From Paraburkholderia nodosa (lineage in GTDB: Bacteria; Pseudomonadota; Gammaproteobacteria; Burkholderiales; Burkholderiaceae): 64,000 bases of DNA. This document shows, piece by piece, positions 1 through 8,740 of the stretch. Below the pieces are notes generated by a model that did not search any database, was not told the origin of the DNA, and was given only the letters and a program-made list of their open reading frames with translations. The translations under genes were made by a program, and so were the position numbers. Positions within the stretch are counted from its first letter, which is position 1, and every line of letters begins with the position of its first letter. The DNA lies in assembly GCF_001718195.1 (NCBI RefSeq), contig NZ_MCNV01000001.1:1-64000 (forward strand), read 5' to 3'.

Positions 1-382
1 CGGCGACGCGAGCGCACGCGGCGCAGCGGTCTATCGCGACAACTGCATGGCCTGCCACCGCAGCGACGGACGCGGCTACACGCGCGTGTTCCCGGCGCTC
101 GGCGGCAACCCGGTCGTGCAGGGCAAGGACCCCACTTCGCTGATTCACGTGCTGCTCGCAGGCAGCGCGCTCGAAGGCACGCAATCCGCGCCCTCGTCGT
201 TCACGATGCCGCCGTTCGGCTGGCGTCTGTCCGACCAGGAAGTGGCCGACGTGTCCACCTTCGTGCGTGCGAGCTGGGGCAACACCGGCGCGCCAGTGCG
301 TGCCGAAGACGTCGCGAAGGTCCGCAAGACCATCACCGTGAGCACGCCGGAGCTGCCGCCGGGCGCCTCGCTCAAACACTAA
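1..382 (+). CDS. c-type cytochrome, C-terminal part (gene begins before the window)
   Basis: The reading frame is open from base 2 and ends at a TAA at 380-382. It carries one heme-binding CMACH motif (bases 44-58) followed by a typical class I cytochrome c fold and a Met in a MPPFGW context that can serve as the sixth heme ligand. The sequence resembles the last heme domain of the multiheme cytochrome subunit of membrane alcohol or aldehyde dehydrogenases, which pass electrons to the quinone or oxidase chain in the periplasm. The visible 126 codons hold only one heme; the number of upstream hemes cannot be seen. The enzyme partner is outside the window, so the alcohol dehydrogenase link is inferred from family resemblance only. 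Confidence 0.8.
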   Translation, partial: GDASARGAAVYRDNCMACHRSDGRGYTRVFPALGGNPVVQGKDPTSLIHVLLAGSALEGTQSAPSSFTMPPFGWRLSDQEVADVSTFVRASWGNTGAPVRAEDVAKVRKTITVSTPELPPGASLKH

Positions 383-503
383 CGCTAACGCCAACGGGGT
401 AACTCGCTGGCGCTTTCAATCGCGCTTTCGTCCAGCGCCTGCCGCGGGCCGACTCGGCCGTTCCACTTATGTAACGGTCCATTGTTAATTGTCGAGATAG
501 CAC

Positions 504-1700
504 ATGATGAAAAAGCATCTGATTTCTACACCAATTCTCTTGTCGCTAGCAGGAACAGCGGCGGCGCAAAGCTCCGTCGCGCTCTACGGCATCGTCGATG
601 CAGGTATTACCTACCGCAGCAACGAACGCACCGGCAGCACCGGCGCGGGCCAGGGCCATTCAAATGCGGCAGTGACGAGCGGGAATCTCTCAGGCAGCCG
701 CTGGGGACTCAGGGGCAAGGAAGAACTCGGCAACGGGCTCGCCGCGATCTTCGTGCTCGAAGACGGTTTCGACATCACCAACGGCACCGAGGGTCAGGGC
801 GGCCGCCTGTTTGGCCGTCAGGCGTTCGTTGGCCTCGCCGACACGCAGTACGGCTCGCTCACGATGGGCCGCCAGTACACCTCGCTCGACGACTTCGTCG
901 GGCCGGTCGCTCCGGTCAGCGCGATCGGTGGCTTCGGCGCGCATCCGGGCGATATCGACGATCTCGACCAGACCACGCGCGTCGACAATTCGATCAAGTA
1001 CACGAGCAAGAAGTATGCGGGCTTCACGTTCGGCGCGCTGTACGGCTTCGGCGGCCAGGCCGGCAGCCTCAAGAGCCAGAACACATGGAGCGTGGGCGGC
1101 AGCTATGCGCACGGCCCTCTGCAAGTGGGCGTGGGTTACGAGCACTCGGATAACAGCAAGACTGGCCCCAAAGACCCGACATCCGGCAAGTGGTAAGGCA
1201 CCTATGACGGAACATTCAATTCGTCGATCAACGAAGGCTTCGCGAGCGCGCAGTCGCAGCAAGTCGTGGCTGCTGGCGCGACCTGGGACTTCGGCCCGGC
1301 GATCGTGGGCGCGAACTACAGCAACGTACAATACAAGGCCGGTGCGAACTCGCTCTATTCGGGAACTGCGACGTTCAATATTGCCGGCCTTTTCGGCATG
1401 TGGAAAGTGCAACCTCACATACATCTGTTCGCAGGCTATAGCTACACGCGCGGCGGCCATGTGGACGGCATCGAAGACGAGGCGCAATACCACAACGTCT
1501 CACTGGGCGCGCTGTATGACCTCTCGAAGCGCTCGACGGTGTATCTGCTAGCCGGCTACCAGCACGCTTCGGGCATGACGCTCGATGCACTCGGTAAACC
1601 AGTAGCGGCCACGGCTTCGGTCTCGGACAAGGGCGACGGCCACTCGGCGGCGACGCAGTCGCAGGCGATTGTGAGCTTTGGATTTCGTGAACGGTTCTAG
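504..1700 (+). pseudogene. Burkholderia-type outer membrane porin interrupted by one in-frame stop
   Basis: The gene starts MMKKHLISTP with a signal peptide ending AAAQ, then SSVALYGIVDAG, the hallmark start of Burkholderiales trimeric porins. Translation stops at a TAA at 1194-1196, right after SGKW. The same frame continues without interruption as GTYDGTFNSS and runs to a natural end, SFGFRERF, at 1700, with the terminal Phe needed for outer membrane assembly. The length of about 399 codons matches the family. The parsimonious reading is a nonsense change, for example Tyr TAY to TAA, with no frameshift. The truncated product would lack the C-terminal beta strands and should not assemble. 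Sequencing error or programmed readthrough cannot be excluded from the sequence. Confidence 0.85.
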
Positions 1701-1800
1701 GCGTTCGCATGTCCACCATGGGTGCCGGATGGACAATGAGTACGTTTGCGAAATCTCGCCGATTATCCCTAGCCGGCATCAGCGACGCAAGACGGCGGAT

Positions 1801-2211
1801 TCAACCGGTCAACCCCACGCCTGGGATTGCCGCGATTGCCTTAGCTGCTTGATCGTTCTTCATCCACTCCCGAAGCCGCCGCTCGATCTGACCGATCTGC
1901 TTGTCGATCGCATCCAGACCTCTCCATTGCTCTCCCAGCGTGTCGATCAACATTGCGGGGAGGCGTCCTGACAACCTTTCCAGAATTGCGACTATTGCCT
2001 TGTCGAGCGCTACCCTACCGCATCCCATCACTTCGCCATACTTGCTCAACAGCCCGCGAAGACTGTTGATCTGCATCGTGCGGAATTTCACGAGTTGCTG
2101 ACGCATACGATGCAGCGCAAGCACGGCCTGCTGGGCTTCGGTTTTTACGGCAACGGCCTTGCAGTCCACATGGGTGGCCATCCAGATCGCACGCGCGTCG
2201 GTATGCGCCAT
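1801..2211 (-). pseudogene. IS110-family transposase fragment
   Basis: About 136 codons match the central part of IS110/IS1111-group transposases: the end of the DEDD nuclease domain (DARAIWMA, then VKTEAQQAVLALHRMRQ), the QINSLRGLLSKYGE segment, the coiled-coil-like stretch, and the beginning of the C-terminal domain (AAIPGVG). The match breaks off at GVGLTG with a stop at 1801-1803, exactly where the C-terminal Transposase_20 domain with the catalytic Ser should begin. The N-terminal DEDD start is also missing. Family members are normally about 330-340 residues, so this is an immobile internal remnant. It lies just downstream of, and opposite to, the broken porin gene. Confidence 0.8.
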
Positions 2212-2334
2212 GACAGATCACCTTCGATTGGCCGAGTGAACCAGTATGATCAGCCTGAATCTCAGATCGATAGCTATTTGCTGCCAGCATCAAGCCGATC
2301 ACGCGAGGCCTACGGCTAGGTGTGGGCGTTCATA

Positions 2335-2458
2335 TCATTCAAATAGGCGAGCCGCTCTCAGATTGTCCCCGACCGTTCGCTTAGCCGGAACGCTTTCGCC
2401 TGCCGATGACACCGGCGACCACGGGTCCGCTATTGATGCCAATACGCAATTGGAGGCC
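2335..2458 (-). pseudogene. Remnant of a class III adenylate/guanylate cyclase domain
   Basis: On the minus strand 2458-2381 reads GLQLRIGINSGPVVAGVIG then RRKRSG and a stop. This is the conserved core of class III nucleotide cyclases (R-I-G-I-N-x-G-P-V-V-A-G-V-I-G). One frame away the next bases (2388-2335) read VGDNLRAARLFE, close to the WGDxVNxAxRLE motif that directly follows in real cyclases. No start, upstream HAMP or sensor domain, or further cyclase sequence is visible. This is a short frameshifted relic. The rest of 2212-2553 shows no recognisable gene. Confidence 0.6.
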
Positions 2459-2553
2459 CTAGCCATCATCTGGACTAATCTTTGGGCACACCCAAGTGGG
2501 ACAAACCCGGAAAATTCACGCTAGATCTGATCCGGGAAACGCAAGCGGATCAC

Positions 2554-3798
2554 TTACTTGAGGGTGTACGTCAACGTGCCGTACCCAAGTTGGTCGAAGC
2601 CGCCGCTGGTCGAGCCGTAGTCGCCACCGCCGCCTTCCGGACGCACCCGCTGCGCGTGTTCGGCAACGCCCGGCGCCTTGAGTTTCTTCAACACCACGTA
2701 GTGGTTGTAGAGCAACTCCCAGATTGGCCGCGTATTGCCTCTCGATGCAGGCGAAATCACGAGCTGTGTCGCGAGACTGTCGGAATACAGGGTGTAAGGC
2801 ACTTCATGTCCCAGGTTGTATTGGGCAGCGTATTCGGCTCCCTTCAGCAGACGATCGTGGTCGTATCCGAACAGATCGTCTCCCTGATTCCAGGCCATCT
2901 GACAGAACGCGCCCGCCAATGCGATGTCGAGCATGGTGTGTCCCTGGTCGCGGCCGCTTTCCTGAACCTGACCGAGCCCGTTCGGATACAACTTCCAGAC
3001 GAGGTGTTCGATGGAACCGTTGCCTGCGCCGTGCTTGAAATACTCGACCGCTTCGGAATAGATGTCCCGACGGTCGGTGAGCACGCCGATCGCCAGCATC
3101 GATGTCATGTTGGCAAGATCCCAGTTCGCCCAGTAGTGATCGACCTTCGTGCCGTTGTGACGGGTCAGGAAGTCCTGGTTCATCGGATAGAACACAGTAA
3201 TCATCATCGACTGGAAGCGATGAAAATCTGCCGCTTGCCATTGCGGCGACGTGCGCAGGATTTCCGCGGCGTTAGCCAGTTCGTAGCCGTAGATCCCGGA
3301 GGCGAGGAACTTGTCCGAACTCCCCTCGATCTTCCTCAGGCTATGCGACCAGGCATTCAGGATGGCGATGGCCTTGCCGGCATAGGCATCGTCGCCCGAG
3401 ACTTTCCAGCGCAGCGCGAGCGCATAGGCCGCTGCTGCATCGTTGAACAAAGACGAATAATTCTGCGCATGCTCGGGATCCTCGCCGCGATAGATCGCAT
3501 CCTGGGGACTTGCCTTCCAGTCCAGCGACGCGTGACGATTGGCGATCAAGCGCTGCCAACCTTGCAGCCATGGCTGCTTTCCCTGCGCCACGTTGACTCG
3601 CATGCGCTGAAAGTCCTGTTCACTGTGCAGCAGGCCCGGATGTGCGAACGGCTTCGTCTCGATACCAGTCGTTGTTTGCACGGCCACCACAGTGTGCTTC
3701 GCGTCTCCGCTAGCGTCGTGGTTAACCGGTTGAGAGACGCAGGCCGCGAGGATGTTCATGGCGCCGATTGATGCGATGAGTATCGATTTTCTGGACAT
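2554..3798 (-). CDS. Alginate-lyase-family lipoprotein (polysaccharide lyase)
   Basis: A 414-residue protein starting at MSRKSILIAS, chosen because it begins a short lipoprotein signal with a lipobox ending LAAC (Cys20); the frame remains open for another 91 codons upstream, but that part does not look like protein. The mature domain matches the alginate lyase family (Pfam Alginate_lyase, alpha/alpha-toroid fold): NDAAAAYALALRWKVSGD, then a KVDHYWANWDLANM segment holding the Asn/His residues typical of the active site, then QESGRDQGHTMLDIALAG. It probably cleaves uronic-acid-containing polysaccharide by beta-elimination at the cell surface or in the periplasm. It lies beside a sugar-acid catabolic locus on the same strand, which suggests a supply role, but the substrate is not shown by the sequence. 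No strong Shine-Dalgarno sequence precedes the start. Confidence 0.8.
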   Translation of the reverse strand: MSRKSILIASIGAMNILAACVSQPVNHDASGDAKHTVVAVQTTTGIETKPFAHPGLLHSEQDFQRMRVNVAQGKQPWLQGWQRLIANRHASLDWKASPQDAIYRGEDPEHAQNYSSLFNDAAAAYALALRWKVSGDDAYAGKAIAILNAWSHSLRKIEGSSDKFLASGIYGYELANAAEILRTSPQWQAADFHRFQSMMITVFYPMNQDFLTRHNGTKVDHYWANWDLANMTSMLAIGVLTDRRDIYSEAVEYFKHGAGNGSIEHLVWKLYPNGLGQVQESGRDQGHTMLDIALAGAFCQMAWNQGDDLFGYDHDRLLKGAEYAAQYNLGHEVPYTLYSDSLATQLVISPASRGNTRPIWELLYNHYVVLKKLKAPGVAEHAQRVRPEGGGGDYGSTSGGFDQLGYGTLTYTLK

Positions 3799-4354
3799 CA
3801 GCAGAGGAAGCTCAAGTCTTGAATGAATGGCTACCCCCGCTTTGTTGCGAAGGCTGAACCCGTACTCAATCAACGAGAATTCGAGAAAAGCGTTGACACT
3901 GTCGGAACACGAAGCACAAACAAGCGAGGCGTCACGACGTCCGGCCGTCGGGCAATCGATAATCCACGGGGCCGCGTGGCACGGCCTTACTGCGTTTGGA
4001 TGCGCTCCAAAACGTTTGTGTTTCGCACACTGGACTGAGGTCAGTCGACGCATCGTTCCCAAGGCCTGCATGAGGTTGGAATTACAGGCAGCCTTGACGG
4101 TGCAGCCAGAGTCCCTCCTCTCCGATCCACATCTGAATCAGCACAGGTAAGAGAGGTCGGCTGACGCGGTAGCATGGGGAATCGCAAAGAACGCGGCACG
4201 CACATGCGTAACGCTGGATCGGAAAGTCAAGCCTTTGAACATACCGTTCCCCCGTCGTACGCGCCTCACCGTTTGTCCACGGCATGTTCACTGTCCTCGA
4301 TGAGCCTGATTTATTCCTTCTTATTCCTTCGCCGCGCCACGTTCTCCGGCGATT
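3799..4354. other. 556-base intergenic region, no gene recognised
   Basis: The stretch lies between the lyase start and the mutarotase stop, so it should hold the lyase promoter on the minus strand. Short open frames here show no family resemblance or ribosome binding site. A perfect TTGACA occurs on the plus strand near 3893, but no plus-strand gene follows it, so I do not call a promoter. Confidence 0.4.
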
Positions 4355-4693
4355 CTATTGCTGTGCCAGGTCGAATATCCGGCTCATCGCGATCCACTTC
4401 TGTCCGGACGGCGTCCACGGTGTGGGCGCCTGAAACTGCCACATCAACGTCTCCCACCGCTGGACCACGGGGTTATTTTGAGCAGCAGTCGCCATCCTGG
4501 CAGCGTCATATATTGCGTCGTCTGTTTCCATCACCATGAGCAATCGGGTTCCCAGACGGTAAATCTCCATGTCCAGAACGCCTTGGTCTCGTATGTGCCG
4601 GATCACTTCCGGCCAAACCTGGCGGTGAAGTTCTTCATAACGGGTAATAAGCTCAGGATCTTCTTTCAGGTCCAGGGCGAAGCAGTAACGCAC
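4355..4693 (-). CDS. rhaM: L-rhamnose/L-fucose mutarotase family protein
   Basis: A small protein of the L-rhamnose mutarotase (RhaM/YiiL, COG3254) family. It begins VRYCFALDLKEDPELI, continues with ELHRQVWPEV (conserved His) and a MEIYRLG strand, and ends near WIAMSRIFDL. These enzymes interconvert alpha and beta anomers of L-sugars in the cytoplasm, supplying the anomer used by the next enzyme. The start is placed at the GTG at 4693 because AGGAG lies five bases upstream and family members begin at this point; an ATG at 4723 would add ten residues. It ends the sugar-acid locus, about 200 bases after uxaA. L-rhamnose, L-fucose and L-galactose are all plausible substrates; the gene set favours the last. 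Confidence 0.75.
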   Translation of the reverse strand: MRYCFALDLKEDPELITRYEELHRQVWPEVIRHIRDQGVLDMEIYRLGTRLLMVMETDDAIYDAARMATAAQNNPVVQRWETLMWQFQAPTPWTPSGQKWIAMSRIFDLAQQ

Positions 4694-4900
4694 GATCACT
4701 CCTGTTTTAAGTGCCGCAGTCATTCAGCTGGGATCACGCCTTGCGTGGCTTGCTGCCGCATGGCGTTCCATGCATGCCGTCAAATGAATCGCTAACCTCA
4801 TCTCTCACAGTCGCATTGCTAAGCGCTGCGCTAACGCCGAATCGCCGTAAGAGGTGAAGTCCATCTCCGCTCCCCGCATACCATACCCGGGCATCGCCCG

Positions 4901-6427
4901 TTACATGATCGCTCCCCGCAGCCAGGGAACGAACTCGCGATCACCGATTCCGTTTTCCTCGCTGCGCGTTCGCCTTCCCGATGCGACCTCCAGAATGAAC
5001 TGGAACAGTTGCATCCCTGCTTCCTCGACGCTCAGACGACCGTCGACGATGTCGCCGCTGTTGAAGTCCATGTCCGGGCGCATTCGCTCGAACAGATGCG
5101 TAGTGGTTGCGATCTTGATGGTGGGAGCCGGCCTGGAACCGAAGACCGAGCCGCGTCCAGTCGTAAAGCAGATCAGGTTGGCCCCTCCCGCTATCTGCCC
5201 CGTAGCCGACACCGGGTCGTAGCCCGGCGTGTCCATGAATACGAGGCCGCTTTCAGATACCGGCTCTGCGTAGTCGTAGACCGCGTTCAGTACGGTGCCG
5301 CCTGCTTTCGAGACTGCTCCCAGTGACTTTTCAAGAATCGTTGTGATGCCACCTGCCTTGTTGCCGGGCGACGGGTTGTTGTTCATTTCGCCGCCATTTT
5401 CTGCCGCGTAGCGTTCCCACCACCGCAATTTTGCGAGCAGACGCGCGGCGACGTCATCCGACGCTGCCCGTGCCGTCAGCAGATGCTCTGCCCCGTAAAT
5501 CTCCGGCGTCTCCGACAGGATCGCGGTGCCGCCATTGCGTGCGATCAGGTCGACCGCCACGCCGAGCGCGGGATTGGCGGTGATTCCCGAGTACCCGTCC
5601 GAACCGCCGCACTGCAGCCCGATTTTTAGCCGCGCCACAGGTACTGTTGTGCGCACGGCCCGATCTGCCAATTCGAGCAGTTCGTGTACGATCGCGGCTC
5701 CCCGCGTCACCGCCTCGCGGACACCGCCTGCGTCCTGGATGACGAGCGTTCTGATCGACCCGTCATGGCCCGCTCGCAACGATGCCGCGAGATCCTCGAC
5801 CTGATTGACCTCACAACCCAGTCCGACAAACAGCACGGCCGCGAAATTGGGATTTCGCGCATAACCGGCCAGTGTCCGACGCAATATCGCGATTCCGTCA
5901 CCGGAGGCCGACATCCCGCATCCGCTCTGGTGCGTAATCGCGACAACACCGTCCACGTTTCCGAAGGCCTCCATGGCTGCCCCCCGGAACGCATCCGCTA
6001 TCGCATGACAAACACTGGCCGAGCAGTTGACGCTCGCGATAACGCCGATGTAATTGCGCGTTCCTACCTGACCGTCCGGCCGCACGAATCCCTGAAACGT
6101 GTCGGAGCGGTCGATCTCTGCAGCCCGAAGCGCCGTTTCGTGGCCCGACTGCCCACTCCCATGACGTTCAGGCATGGCGACGTTGTGTACGTGAACGTGT
6201 TCGCCCGCAGCGATGTCGCATAGCGCAACGCCAATCGTCTGCTGATACTTTGTCACGGACGCGCCGCGGGCGATGTGCCGTATCGCCACCTTGTGACCGG
6301 CTGGCACGGGCGTCAAGACCTGAACCTGCTGCCCATTCGTATCGATCTGCGTGCCTGCATCCAGCGCGCGAAGCGCAACTGCAACGTTGTCTTCACGGTG
6401 AAGCACCAGAAACGTCTCCGCGTTCAT
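4901..6427 (-). CDS. uxaA: Altronate dehydratase (UxaA family)
   Basis: This 508-residue protein has the two-part UxaA layout: an N-terminal SAF domain (about residues 1-95, with HVHVHNVAMPE) and a C-terminal D-galactarate dehydratase/altronate hydrolase domain. Visible family signatures are GTRNYIGVIASVNCSA, THQSGCGM, GLQCGGSDGYSGITANPALG and NNPSPGNKAGGITTILEKSLG. It should dehydrate D-altronate to 2-keto-3-deoxy-D-gluconate in the cytoplasm using an iron or manganese centre. Its ATG overlaps the uxaB stop as ATGA (6424-6427), so translation is probably coupled. Members of this family also act on galactarate, but the adjacent UxaB-type reductase supports altronate. Confidence 0.85.
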   Translation of the reverse strand: MNAETFLVLHREDNVAVALRALDAGTQIDTNGQQVQVLTPVPAGHKVAIRHIARGASVTKYQQTIGVALCDIAAGEHVHVHNVAMPERHGSGQSGHETALRAAEIDRSDTFQGFVRPDGQVGTRNYIGVIASVNCSASVCHAIADAFRGAAMEAFGNVDGVVAITHQSGCGMSASGDGIAILRRTLAGYARNPNFAAVLFVGLGCEVNQVEDLAASLRAGHDGSIRTLVIQDAGGVREAVTRGAAIVHELLELADRAVRTTVPVARLKIGLQCGGSDGYSGITANPALGVAVDLIARNGGTAILSETPEIYGAEHLLTARAASDDVAARLLAKLRWWERYAAENGGEMNNNPSPGNKAGGITTILEKSLGAVSKAGGTVLNAVYDYAEPVSESGLVFMDTPGYDPVSATGQIAGGANLICFTTGRGSVFGSRPAPTIKIATTTHLFERMRPDMDFNSGDIVDGRLSVEEAGMQLFQFILEVASGRRTRSEENGIGDREFVPWLRGAIM

Positions 6428-7584
6428 GATGCGTGCCTCCCTTCTATAGCGTCCAGGCGGTTCTGCGCGGCCAGCATGCTTCGCAAGCGCGGCTGTGTAG
6501 ACGTAAGCGACAACGAATCCGCGAGTTCGATCAACGGCTTTATTCGCCGTCTGACCTTTTCTCCGTGATTGGTCGCAATGTCCGCGATACGATGAGCCAA
6601 CCAGGGATTGAGCAGCCGGTCGCGCACATTTTCGATGTAGCGCGCCGCGGCACTGTGCAGGCCCAATGCGTCGAACACCGGCAAGACCTCCTCGTGCCAG
6701 ACTCCCTCGATACCGTCCCGAAGTCGGGGATCGCTCATCGCCACCAGCACCGTTTCATTCGACGGGCGGCGCTCGTTGATCCACCGATCGGCGAGCCAGC
6801 TGTGGCCGAGATTGAGAAAGAAGAGCTTCAGACGCTCATGGGTACGCAGGTCGTCTGTCACGACAATCTGCTCGTGCACACATGGCAACTCCATGCCTGT
6901 ACGCCGCTCGATGGCCCATAGCGCATACGGTTCCGCGATCGCGCCGACCGGGTCGATCGGCTCGGACACGATCCGGTCGACCAGTGAGTTTACCCAGACG
7001 CAGCTATGCTGCAGATACCCGATAAAGGTCGCCGGCATTCCCCATCGCCGTGCCACGCCGAGCACGATATCGCGAAGCGTGTTGCCATTGTTCTCGACAA
7101 GTTCGCAGGGAAAGATCGACACACCATCATCGGGACGCACCTGCCAACGTGCATGCAGGAGAACCATCAGCTTCACCGGAAAGCTGTGCGGCACCTGTTC
7201 GTCGCCAACAAGCATGTCCGCCGAATCCCGGTCGTCAAGCCGGTAACCGGCATCGCCCGTGTTCGAGACAATGACCCGCACCTCCTCGATCATGACGCGA
7301 CGAATGTCTGCCCAGTCAAGATCGGCGACCCACGCCTTCTGGACGGCGTGGCAATCGACGACGCGATCGACCGCCACACTGCCTTCCCTGCCCCGAATGC
7401 GGACGGGATAACTGCGTGTATGCGCAAGTGCGGCAACTCGCGCTCGGCTCGACGGATTGCCCGTGGTCTGGACAACGGCGATTGCGCCAATCGCGTCGCC
7501 GCGCTCAAGGGCCTGCGATACGAAAAAAGCGACATGGGCCAGCAGAAACCGGCTGGTGCCAAACTGAAGAATGGGTGTGCTCAT
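6424..7584 (-). CDS. uxaB: Tagaturonate reductase / mannitol dehydrogenase family (UxaB-like)
   Basis: A 386-residue member of the polyol (mannitol) dehydrogenase family that includes UxaB and UxuB. The N-terminal cofactor domain opens MSTPILQFGTSRFLLAH, and the C-terminal domain has the LKLFFLNLGHSWLAD signature containing the catalytic Lys, Asn and His. The start at 7584 is chosen because it places this nucleotide-binding strand right at the N-terminus; a longer open frame of 36 codons upstream overlaps the preceding gene and lacks similarity. It should reduce D-tagaturonate to D-altronate with NADH. It is shorter than E. coli UxaB (about 480 residues), so D-fructuronate or another 5-keto sugar acid remains possible. 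Context with UxaA and an LgoD-like enzyme supports tagaturonate. Confidence 0.75.
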   Translation of the reverse strand: MSTPILQFGTSRFLLAHVAFFVSQALERGDAIGAIAVVQTTGNPSSRARVAALAHTRSYPVRIRGREGSVAVDRVVDCHAVQKAWVADLDWADIRRVMIEEVRVIVSNTGDAGYRLDDRDSADMLVGDEQVPHSFPVKLMVLLHARWQVRPDDGVSIFPCELVENNGNTLRDIVLGVARRWGMPATFIGYLQHSCVWVNSLVDRIVSEPIDPVGAIAEPYALWAIERRTGMELPCVHEQIVVTDDLRTHERLKLFFLNLGHSWLADRWINERRPSNETVLVAMSDPRLRDGIEGVWHEEVLPVFDALGLHSAAARYIENVRDRLLNPWLAHRIADIATNHGEKVRRRIKPLIELADSLSLTSTQPRLRSMLAAQNRLDAIEGRHAS

Positions 7585-7615
7585 GCTGCCTGTCCTGATT
7601 GTTTCGCCGTGCAAT

Positions 7616-8626
7616 TCAACATTCGACCAACGCCTTGACAACGGTCTGCCCGGGTTCCAGCAATCGCGGAAATGCGTCGGGCACCTCGTCAAGGCGCATG
7701 CGGTGCGTATTCAACGCCTGGTCAGGAATGCGGCCCGCACGCATCGCCTCCAGCACGGTTTCGAAGTCGCTGGCGGTAGCGTTGCGGCTTGCAAGCAACG
7801 TGGTCTCGCGCTTATGAAATTCCGGGTCGGAGAATGTCACCTGACCCGGCACGATCGAGATGAGGGTGTATTTCCCGCCATGCGCGACGAAGGCGAAGCC
7901 GCGGTTCATCGCGTCGATGTTGCCGGTCGCGTCAAAGACCACATCAAAAAACTCGCCATGCGTGAGCGATGCGAGTTGCGCCACGTCGTCCGGCCCCACC
8001 GCGACCGTTGCATCGACGCCCAGATGCGTCGTGCAGAATTCAAGGCGGTCCGCGCGCGTGTCCAGACAAACGACCGTGGCACCGCGCAGCCTGGCAAAGA
8101 TCATCGCCGCCATGCCAATCGGGCCAGCCCCAACCACCAGCACCCGTTGACCGGGCGACACATCGGCACGCCGCACGGCATGTGCGCCGATGGCAAGAAA
8201 TTCGAGCATGGCCGCCTGATCGAGCGACACCCCTTGCGCCTTGTGCACGAACTGCGCAGGCACGCTGAGATACTCGGTCAGTGCGCCATCGCGATGCACA
8301 CCCAGCACCTGGATGTTGACGCAGCAGTTCGTCTTGCCTTGACGGCATGCGACGCAGTGTCCACACGACAGATAGGGCATGACGTAGACGCCGTCGCCAG
8401 CCGCGAACCCCGAGTCAGGTTCCGCCTCGACGACCACTGCGGACAGCTCATGACCCATTACGCGCGGGTATTGGAGGTAGGGTTGACTGCCGGTAAAAAT
8501 ATGCAGATCGGTACCGCAAATCCCGACACGGCTGACCCGCATCAGTACTTCGCCGTCACCCCGCGCGGGCAGATCACGCTCCTCGGCGCGCAGTACCCCG
8601 GGTGATTCGCAGATCACGCTAAGCAT
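7616..8626 (-). CDS. lgoD: Zinc-dependent dehydrogenase, L-galactonate 5-dehydrogenase-like
   Basis: A 336-residue medium-chain zinc alcohol dehydrogenase. Catalytic zinc ligands appear in GICGTDLH and MGHE, the structural zinc site in CGHCVACRQGKTNCC, and the NAD fold in VLVVGAGPIGMAA. It resembles E. coli LgoD (YjjN) in diagnostic places: NCCxxIxVxGVHxDG, EYLSVP, and near the C-terminus SDPEFHKRETT followed by SRNAT. LgoD oxidises L-galactonate at C5 to D-tagaturonate, which is the substrate of the UxaB-type enzyme encoded 31 bases downstream. This assignment rests on recalled motif similarity; other 5-dehydrogenases such as L-idonate dehydrogenase belong to the same superfamily. Confidence 0.75.
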   Translation of the reverse strand: MLSVICESPGVLRAEERDLPARGDGEVLMRVSRVGICGTDLHIFTGSQPYLQYPRVMGHELSAVVVEAEPDSGFAAGDGVYVMPYLSCGHCVACRQGKTNCCVNIQVLGVHRDGALTEYLSVPAQFVHKAQGVSLDQAAMLEFLAIGAHAVRRADVSPGQRVLVVGAGPIGMAAMIFARLRGATVVCLDTRADRLEFCTTHLGVDATVAVGPDDVAQLASLTHGEFFDVVFDATGNIDAMNRGFAFVAHGGKYTLISIVPGQVTFSDPEFHKRETTLLASRNATASDFETVLEAMRAGRIPDQALNTHRMRLDEVPDAFPRLLEPGQTVVKALVEC

Positions 8627-8740
8627 GTTGATATCCTCACGATCAGGTCAGGTATGGTGGCTCGGTGTGCACCGATAGATCGCATCCAGGTCGCGTGGAG
8701 GCCAGTGGCCGGCACGTGCTTTGTGCGTCGACGCGCGGCG

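Noticed and set aside
690-1493. Long open frame on the minus strand opposite the porin gene
   Set aside because: It mirrors the porin codons, has Arg/Ala/Val-rich composition typical of antisense frames in high-GC DNA, and lacks any family resemblance.
2482-3771. A 429-codon plus-strand open frame opposite the alginate-lyase-like gene
   Set aside because: It is the antisense shadow of the lyase gene; the minus strand has a signal peptide, a lipobox and family motifs, the plus strand has none.
3892-3897. Exact TTGACA hexamer on the plus strand
   Set aside because: No suitable -10 follows and there is no plus-strand gene downstream; most likely chance.
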